Below are positions 56,201 to 64,000 of a stretch of 64,000 bases of DNA, one piece after another; the stretch's first letter is position 1; every line of letters starts with the position of its first letter. The translations under genes were made by a program, and so were the position numbers. The stretch lies in contig SNVD02006942.1 of assembly GCA_013180625.2 (NCBI GenBank), forward strand, positions 2,356,001 to 2,420,000. The letters run 5' to 3'. The notes under the pieces were generated by a model. That model saw only the letters and a list, made by a program, of their open reading frames with translations, was not told where the DNA came from and searched no databases. This stretch comes from Boswellia sacra (lineage: Eukaryota; Streptophyta; Magnoliopsida; Sapindales; Burseraceae).

Positions 56201-56477
56201 TCCTGTTCTCGTTCTCGCCCTCGCTTCTGCCGCCGCCGCCGACCTTCAGTATGTCGAAATTGAAGGTGAAGACGCCGCCGTCTCCTTGGACAGCGCGTGT
56301 CGAGCACGACTCATCGTCGCCGACATTGCTGCAAGCGTCGGCATTGACAATTGACGAATTCGAGGTCCCCGACGAACCTTCTGGGAACTTCTCCAAGAAA
56401 ACCCCTGAGTCGACTCGGTCGTCCACGCCCTGGTGAGTCGACTCGATCGACATCACATTAAGGTTAAGATCCAACAT
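53265..56477 (-). CDS. RAP2-7: AP2-family transcription factor, RAP2-7/TOE1 type
   Basis: Ten exons on the minus strand: 56477-55888, 55707-55682, 55554-55524, 55420-55333, 55238-55093, 54858-54814, 54723-54620, 54514-54435, 54162-54049 and 53546-53265, in total 501 residues. The start MLDLNLN is typical of the AP2/TOE group. Also visible: NWIDLTGDK; a poly-Gln run; a basic nuclear-localisation stretch ([12 protein letters not shown]); a first AP2 domain ([20 protein letters not shown] to the ADINF segment) coded by tiny 26- and 31-base exons; a second AP2 domain ([20 protein letters not shown] to EAVTNFE); an EAR-like LDLNLAIS; and SDHPIFWNG, as in RAP2-7. The group represses flowering and adult-phase genes and is silenced by miR172, whose site lies in the last exon. 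TOE3 is a less likely alternative. The frame is intact. Confidence 0.94.
53417..53437 (-). promoter_or_regulatory. miR172 target site in the last exon of the AP2 gene
   Basis: On the minus strand the coding sequence reads CTGCAGCATCATCAGGATTC, the conserved miR172 complementary site of AP2/TOE mRNAs (coding Ala-Ala-Ser-Ser-Gly-Phe). The plus strand here resembles mature miR172, but only because it is the complement of the site. Confidence 0.93.
56030..56062 (-). repeat. CAG/CAA repeat coding poly-Gln in the AP2 factor
   Basis: A mixed CAG/CAA run codes a Gln stretch ([11 protein letters not shown]) upstream of the first AP2 domain. Such tracts often vary in length between alleles. Confidence 0.85.
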
Positions 56478-57330
56478 AGCTACTTTTGTATCACTGAATT
56501 CAACTTCAAGTCACCTTAAAATTTTCTTCAGTGGCTTCGATTCAAAAATAACTTCAACAAATCATTCAAAAAATAAAAAAACAAGTAAACAAATCCGACG
56601 GCGGAGATCGATCTGATCGGAGCTTATTAAAATACTTTAAACAATTTAAAAATAATCTGATCAGAAGCGAGAAGTTTTAGTCGCGAGATTAAGAGAAGTT
56701 CGAAATGAAGAGTTAAAAAGCAAACGAGAAACTGAACATGAAGCAACAGAGAACACCAGAAGCTTGTTTTCTTTGTTTTCACTCTGAAACGATCTCCGGT
56801 TACCGCGCAAGTAAAACCGGAGAAGCAGGTAGAAACGGCGTCGTTTAGTTAGAAATGAAGTTAAGCTTAGTGAAGCTTGGCATTTGCTCAATTAATCGGC
56901 GAGGAGAGGGAGGAGGGACCGAAAACATCGCCAACTAACAGAGCCGATGGTTTTAGAGAGAGAGAGAGTGTGTAAGCGAAGGAAGGAAGGAGATGGGACG
57001 TGTGAGGGAACATTTCAGACCCATTTTAAGAGGAGATTAGAATATATAAACATTTTCTCTCTCATTGTGATGGCTACGGGATCAGCCGGTCACCGGTTGT
57101 TTAGGGATTTTTTTTTTTTTTTTCACTTACTCTTACTGGTCAGTTCAGTGGTCTCACAGATGGAAACACACGTCTGTAACTACCAACGTTCCTTACGAAA
57201 CCGTATGTTTGTAATTGTAAATTCTACAATTCTTTTGTGTATGTACGAGTTCACACCATTCTCAGAAATTAAAAAAGAAAATTACAATTACCCCCCCTCC
57301 CCGTATTGTTTTTTCGAATTTTAAATATTT
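56478..57330 (-). promoter_or_regulatory. Leader and promoter region of the AP2 gene
   Basis: Non-coding region upstream of the minus-strand start codon. A GA/CT-rich patch lies at about 56955-56970. No TATA box can be fixed with confidence. Plus-strand frame 56947-57324 has no protein similarity. Confidence 0.4.
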
Positions 57331-58792
57331 TATAACATTTGACTATTGACTACCACTATACATATTAATGAATTAATATTAGACAAATCAATTTCTTATA
57401 TAAAAAAATAATAATAAGTCGATATGATAAATGATGTTGTGTTTAATTTTTTAAATATTTTTTATTAGTAGTAGGAGGAAGAATAGCTAACAGTTGGTGA
57501 GATTAATAATTACAATTGATTATTTTTAAATATTTTTATTTTTTGGACATCCTTTTTGTATGGGAATGATCCAAAATTCATTCACGGATGAATTTCTTAA
57601 TTTTAGTGTGATATGTGTTGTTCAGACAAAGAGAAAACGATAGAAAGTATAGGAAAAATTAATCGACATAAGAGTTCTAGAAATAAATAAATTGGATTGA
57701 CACGTATCATATGTTTTCACTACGCATGGGGTATTTATAAAGTAAAAAATAGAGAAATAAACTCCCAATTGATTATAACAATAGCGCTCCATAATTAAAA
57801 ATTATATAAATAGTTAAAAGCATCACTTTATTTTATATCTTTTAGGGGAGGGGGGAAAAAACAATAAGAGAAAATAAACAAGAGACTATGTATACTTATC
57901 ATTCAATATCACATTTTTATTATTTCTCGCTTAAATTTTGAATCTAACTTGTATTTTATATATATTTATCCAATGTTATATTACATAGTATTGATTCAAA
58001 TTTTAGATTGTATATTAAAATTTAAGATTGTATCATATTGTAATTTTAAATTCAAAAACATTACACGACAACATAATTGAGTAAGAGTATTAGGATATTT
58101 AACAAATATCAACATACTATATAATATATTATTGAAGATATTTTTTAACTTTTTTTTTTTGGGCATGAGCAATCATCAAATTAAACACATTATGGGTTAT
58201 TATGAATCGGCTTTATTGTTACCGAAAATGGATTGATTGATAGCTGAAAAGAAATATATTCAACGGCTTTAGGCTTCACTTAAAAAGTAGTAAAGTTTGA
58301 TGCTCTAATCTCTAAGCAACTATTCTTCTGCCCGACTTTGATTTCATTTTTTCTGTTTACAATATCACACTGATCATTATAGTTATAGATTTAATTAATA
58401 TGTAATTAAAAAAAAAAAAGAGAGAGAGATTTTCAACAATAAGAATAAATGCGAAGCAAATTGTAATCTGAATTATATTTCTAAGTTTATTCTATATATA
58501 TGAATGTGTCGAATTCGAGTAATTAAAATGAGATATATGAGTTCATCAGTAGATAAAATGGTTAGTCAAAAATTGAAAATGAAAGAGGAATATTAAGTGT
58601 CTTTTTCTTTTAATTTTTTGACCTGTTTTCTTTATTATTGATTTGTGGTGATTATGTTCTCTTTTTCCAATTGGAAACTCAAATATGACCTTAAAAACAA
58701 AGTAAAAGAAAAAAAATCATCTTCTCTTTATGCATGCTCCTCATCCTCCGACACCCAGTTCAATGTATGTAGCTGTCAATCGATTAGACAAA

Positions 58793-58868
58793 AGTAAACT
58801 AAAATCAAGCTAATTATTAATTTCCATAATAGTAAACTAAAATTAAGGTAATTATTAATTTCCATAAT
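58793..58868. repeat. 38-bp tandem duplication
   Basis: Units 58793-58830 and 58831-58868 differ at two positions; each begins AGTAAACTAAAAT and ends ATTTCCATAAT. Confidence 0.9.
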
Positions 58869-59400
58869 GCCCGCGTTTCGATTTGTTAATGTGAATGAGA
58901 AGTGTATTTTAAGATACAATTTTCATTTTAAATGATAAATTTTTAAATTGAACTTCCATTTTTGGGTTAACAATGATAAAATTATTTAGAGTGCTGCCAT
59001 ATATAGTTTTCATGTGATGCAAAATTATTTATTTATGTAGTGTTTCATTGATTCGTTAAATCTTAAGATGGTTAGTGTTATCTATTCGTTTAATAAATTG
59101 AATCAAACTATTTATATTTGTATTAGATCGATTTTTTTTTTTTGCTTTCATTATAACAATAATTGTTAAATACCGTTTCCGGTATATTAAATGCATCGCT
59201 TTTTATTATTAAAGAATTATATATAACAAGAAGAATCATTTCTATTTTCAATAGAGATAGTTTTAATGTATATCTATATGACGGTTAACATCTTGAATAT
59301 TGTATAGTATCTCAAAGACTATATAGTTTTATCAAAAAAAATATATTGATTCTATAATTAATGATTTTTAATCAATAATTTATTGATTTCAATTGATTTA

Positions 59401-60165
59401 TGATCATTAAATATAGTCTTTTAAAGTATTACATAATATTTAAGATGTTAATATGCACTCTTAGTATTAGAACAAGTCAATTTTATATTAATAAAATCAG
59501 GGTTAATTGTGATAATAGTCAATCGTAAAGGATTTCTTAATTTTCAGTAGGTTCAATATTTTATTTGACTATCTAACCAAATTGAACTTCAAAGACAACT
59601 TTTTTTTTTTTCCCCACGAGTTGCATATGGTTGAAATACACGTTTAATGAGCTAATAGGCACTTGATGAAGTAAGTTTGTTAAATCATCATTGCTTACGA
59701 GTGATTCCTTCTTCAATTAATCTAAATTTAAATAATCGAATGATCTAATCTCATCATATCATCAAATAAGTGGAATGTTCAATATAACACAACCATTTTA
59801 TAGATGAATATTAATAAATTATTTATTTAAACAAAATTTTCTATCATCAAACATAGTCTTTAAAAGTATTACCCATATTTGAGTTGTTAATATGTGATTT
59901 TAGTCTTATAACACAACCATTTTACATTAATCAAATTGGGATAAATTGTGATAACAGTGAGACGAGGAGGACTCTTTGATTTTCATGAGGTTCAACAATT
60001 TCCCTAGTCACAGATGGTTGAAATACACATTTGACAAACTGATAAAGTACTTAAAGATTGTGTTTGCTAGAATCATAGTTGTCGAAAGGCGATTCACTCG
60101 TCAATTAATCTAAAAATAAATGATCCGATCTCATCAAACAATGAGATGATGATCTCATCAAAACA
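59401..60165. repeat. Diverged direct repeat of about 330-360 bp
   Basis: Units at about 59401-59765 and 59843-60165 share, in the same order, ATAGTCTT..AAAGTATTAC, GTTAATATG, TTTTA..TTAAT, TGTGATAA, GGTTGAAATACAC and CAATTAATCTAAA. An inverted match to the first part lies at about 59262-59330. Confidence 0.65.
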
Positions 60166-60337
60166 CTTACTATTTTTATTTTTATTTTCCCCCTTGACGA
60201 TAAAATTCAAAAACTTAATTTACCTCTGAAAACAGTAATCAATACGGAGGAGTGGGTCGAAATGGTCCCGTAATTAAGTCCTGAATTAATTAGTTCATCG
60301 AATAACGACAAGACAATCCAACAACGTGCCTCAGATT

Positions 60338-60850
60338 TAGGGGTGGAAATTTTTGACACGATACTTGAACACGACATGAATATGACATGAATACGTTACA
60401 CGATTAATAAATGGGTCAAATTAGTGTTGAAGGTGTTCAACAGGCCAATCCATTTAATGACACGAATAGTTAAATATATTATGTATATCCTTAATATGTA
60501 AATTCATTCAATGATATAGATTATTACCTACTTACAGTATATATATTATTAAACTGAAATTTTTATATTATAAAATAAATTAATTTATAAAATAATAAAT
60601 TATGATGATTTTAATAATATTTTATACTAACAATGGTTTATATTCTAAAAATAATTTTAATTGATTTAAATATAGAAAATATAATATATTATGTATAACT
60701 AACTTAAACAATTAAGTAAATTATGCAAATTAAATATGACACGATTACGACACGTGGATAACACGTTTAATAATCAGGTGGGTTTGGATTTCATATTTTG
60801 ATACGAATAATTAAATGGTTTGACACGACACGACACGAATCGCAACTCTA
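60338..60850. mobile_element. hAT-like non-autonomous element with ACACGA repeats and 8-bp duplication
   Basis: Exact flanking 8-mers CTCAGATT (60330-60337 and 60851-60858). The ends are TAGGGGTGGAAAT and, as reverse complement, TAGAGTTGCGATT. ACACGA/GACACG motifs cluster near both ends. The 513-base interior is AT-rich and non-coding. The 8-bp duplication and TAGGG-type end fit hAT. Confidence 0.75.
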
Positions 60851-60858
60851 CTCAGATT

Positions 60859-63800
60859 AATCATTCTCAACAATATCCATACAGGTGTCCTCACATAACA
60901 TCTTCGTACATGTACCATCTTATCAGTCTACTATCTTAACTCGTCCAATACCAGCACCTAACAAGTCTTTTGTGAGGCAATTAATGAAATAATTGTACTA
61001 AATCTAACGGCTGGAGTTATCTCGTCCCTACCGCGGCAGTCAATCTGATCGTCAGATTTTCGTTATTTATGATTCTCGGAAAGTACTCTCTTATTTTTTG
61101 CATGTAAATTACTATGCGTGATGCACAATTGTAGAATTTAAGTTTGAATTGAATTCCCTTCGTTCCATGCCACCAATGACCGATAAAAATTTATTGGTCA
61201 TTAAAGCGTTATCTATTATTGAGTAAAAAAGTTTAGGTCAAGCTTTGCTGCGAATTTGACACCTGGGAATAAAATTTATTTTAAACGTGATATGAATATC
61301 GGATAATTGTTTGACAAGAGCTTGTTTCACTTAATTTTTATGATAAATTAAAATTTTATGATTTGTTGCAAATAACGAATTTGGGTAAATTAGGCAAGAA
61401 AAATTGTGAGATAACAAAATTAAATTATAAAAATAAACACTTACCAGTGTTTAGTTTTAATGAATATAAGCAAAATAATAATATAAAAGTAGTGTTATAC
61501 TTAAATTACTTTATAAAAGCTCGATCTTATAATTGGTGCGATATTATTTTATGATTGACATGTTTTATTAATTAATTGATTTTCAAATTAATTTCTCTTA
61601 TAAAATATTATCGCATAAGTTTGTAAGTGTAATATTATTAACAATATAAAATATAAAATTATGTATCTATTAATTGAAATACTTATAAAAATGGATCAAA
61701 ATTAATTGTGTTATTTTAATAAATTATTTGACAACATTCAACAGCGTCTAACGTTGAAAATATCTAATGTTAAATAAGTCATGGCATATAAATTTTTAAA
61801 AGCCGATATATATTTATCGAAGAACCACCTCTCCAATTTGGCTCAATTTATTATTATTATCATTCCTTTTAATTAAAAAAATTCAGAAAATGAAAATCCA
61901 CTTTGAAAGGGAATTGAAAGCAATCCAACCCTCGCCCAACGAACATTCAAATGAAGAATTTTATATTATCGTAAAAAAGTCACCTGTCAGAGATGAGCGA
62001 GTGATATTCATACACGTTGATAGCTGCCCCAAACATGACAGCTGTCCATCACTGACTGCCCGTACTGCCCTCGTCTACCCTCTTTCAATAAAAAATTATT
62101 AATAAACGGACAAGAAGGATCTACGTTGTCTGATTCCCTTCCCCTTCTATTTCTATCTCCTTAAAAGTGCATTTATTGCCCGATTTGTCCCTGCCGTCCC
62201 CTTCCCAACACGAGCTACACGTTCTTATTATTTCTGCGATGTATATAAATATATATTTTTTTCAGTTTGTATTGTACATTGTGTTGAATTAGGTTCCAAC
62301 ACTTAGCGGCCAATGCACGTAACCTTAAATTGTATCACCGACCGCATACAACTCATTTTCATTGAATTTTCTTGATCAATAATTAACCATCATTTATTTT
62401 AGATAATTCCTTATTTTCTATAAAGGTTCATTTGAAAAAAAAACCAATAATAATAATAATAGAAGTACATTAGACTGTCAAATTAGCAGGAAAATAAATG
62501 ATTATATATATGAATTAGTTTCGCCGCTCTTTTTTTTTTAATACAAGTTTAACACAATTTTTGAATGATTAGATTCAAAAAACCATGGTACCTCAAAAAT
62601 TAAAAAAAATAAAATAAAAATTAATTTTTTTTCATCTAGATTCTAGACCTCCCAATTCATGAGTTTCATGTTTTGACCCCACAAATATCACAGTATAGAT
62701 ACGTCGTTGAATAGATTCAAACGTTAAAATGAAAAATTATGTAACAATGCGTTATTATAGATCATAAATTATTTTTTTAATGGTATAAGTAATATTTTAA
62801 AATACATTTAACGTGAGAGACCGACAATTTTAATATTACGATCCACGTGATTGTTTAACGACGTTAATTTAATGATTAAAAGTAAAAAGTATTCGATTAA
62901 AAAATTTACGGATGATGAATAAAGTTAATTAGTTTCCTTGGATTGTTGGGTAGCTCACAAAACACGAGCAAAAAAAATACATCAAGCTGTTATCAAGATG
63001 CTAGTCTTCCTAGGACAAGTAGTTAAGTCACCACTTTTAATTAATCTAATTAATTTTGTTTTATAAGATTTACAACTTTGGCCGCAAAATTTGACTTGAA
63101 GAGGATTTTTAGCAACGCATGGTATCTACTATCTATTGAGACAAAAAAAATTGTGTTTCTTGTTATAGAGGACATCAATTCTTGAATTATTAATTAATTA
63201 AATTTTTATTTATTTATTTGTCTGTTTAAATTGTCAAAAAGCGTTTGATTCAATTAGTTGTCTGCCATAACTATGAAATTGTCGCCTTTTCCTTTTTGCC
63301 TTTTCCGCAGGATTCTAAGTGCCGTTCTATTTTCAATTTGACTTGTTACTATTGTGCCAAAAAAAAAAAAAAGTTTATGTTTGGTCATTCTAATAATTAT
63401 TATTTATTTATTTATTTTTTCGGCTATTTGACGCGTACACAATCTTCTTCTTCTTTTTTTTTTTTTACTTTTAATCATATAATTATTTATTTTTAAGGAT
63501 CACATATTAAAAACAAAAAAATCGTTGAAGCATATGAAATATAAATTTGATACCATTCATGAACAACTGATGATTGAGTTGGAATTCACATTATTTTTGC
63601 TTGTAAGTTGCAACTTTTGTATTCATTTAAAGCATTACTTCTATGTGACACTTCAATTTGACCATTATACATTCAATGGTCAATTTAACGATCAACATTC
63701 CCATTAAGACAATTTTTCTTTTTTAACAATTAAGTTTATGTTCATGAATTCCAACCCAACCTATAATGATTATTCAAAGTCAACGACTCAACTGTGGTTC

Positions 63801-64000
63801 ATTAATGTAACTATAATGATTTAATATTTGGCTCAATTCATACTTTCTCTGTGTTAATTTAGAGTTAACTAATCTATTAATTAAAATGAGTATTGTATTG
63901 TAAGAATTTATAGAATTTTGTTAGTTAATTTATTTGATGGGGTGGAATTATTTATACCCAAAATTAAACTCTTCACACCCCATTTTCAACTACACTCCAA
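60859..64000. other. AT-rich spacer to the window end
   Basis: No recognised gene on either strand. Frames at 61363, 61890 and 63245 lack family resemblance and have AT-driven composition. The segment 61890-62230 is less AT-rich and could be promoter or leader of a gene outside the window, but nothing proves it. Confidence 0.4.

Larger units (their letters stand above)
57331..60329. other. AT-rich spacer with internal repeats
   Basis: No gene. It contains a 38-bp tandem duplication (58793-58868), an inverted-repeat element at about 59240-59475 and a diverged direct duplication (59401-59765 and 59843-60165). Confidence 0.45.

Noticed and set aside
56947..57324. 125-codon plus-strand frame upstream of the AP2 gene
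   Set aside because: Spans promoter sequence with T and GA runs; no recognisable protein.
61890..62102. 70-codon plus-strand frame
   Set aside because: No family resemblance, and its composition is similar to the neighbouring spacer; kept only as a possible promoter-proximal segment.

Overview
This is a piece of nuclear DNA from a flowering plant. The genes have short exons with GT-AG introns, AT-rich introns and long AT-rich intergenic stretches full of small transposon remnants. Cytosolic ascorbate peroxidase, MPK3, NOT4 and a miR172-regulated AP2 factor all have eudicot-type exon structures. The kinase and AP2 proteins look like those of a woody rosid, possibly Citrus; that is inference from memory, not a search result.

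Layout. 1-5564 (+): 3' part of a large Ser-rich plant protein of unknown function, with a probable U12-type AT-AC intron at 337-431. 6455-7437 and 9198-10066 (+): tandem pair of two-exon genes with a C-terminal RRM-like fold. 10185-12420 (-): decayed NRT1/PTR (NPF2-type) transporter. 13355-16648 (-): six-exon MPK3-type MAP kinase. 17-21 kb: MITEs, a Ty3/gypsy RNase H remnant and a tRNA-derived SINE. 22193-24483 (-): cytosolic ascorbate peroxidase APX1, nine coding exons, with a heat-shock-like element beside its TATA box. 26.6-27.9 kb: 5'-truncated LINE with a perfect target-site duplication. 30595-33990 (+): complete but mutated hAT transposon with terminal inverted repeats and an exact 8-bp duplication. 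34-38.8 kb: repeat-rich spacer. 39808-46649 (+): twelve coding exons of a NOT4-type RING/RRM/CCCH protein of the CCR4-NOT complex. 46.7-53.2 kb: spacer with hAT-like and MITE remnants. 53265-56477 (-): ten-exon AP2 factor of the RAP2-7/TOE1 type with a miR172 site in its last exon. 56.5-64 kb: gene-free AT-rich spacer with tandem repeats and a short non-autonomous hAT-like element.

The genes do not form an operon or an obvious pathway cluster; this is an ordinary euchromatic gene neighbourhood. Stress signalling (MPK3), hydrogen peroxide removal (APX1), mRNA deadenylation and ubiquitination (NOT4) and flowering or phase-change control (AP2) sit side by side by chance. I found no convincing new biological system. 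The best leads are the AT-AC intron, the RRM-like gene pair, the hAT element whose stop codons all look like C-to-T decay, and two short hAT-like elements with subterminal repeats. Exon coordinates were deduced by hand from splice signals and reading phase, without transcript data.
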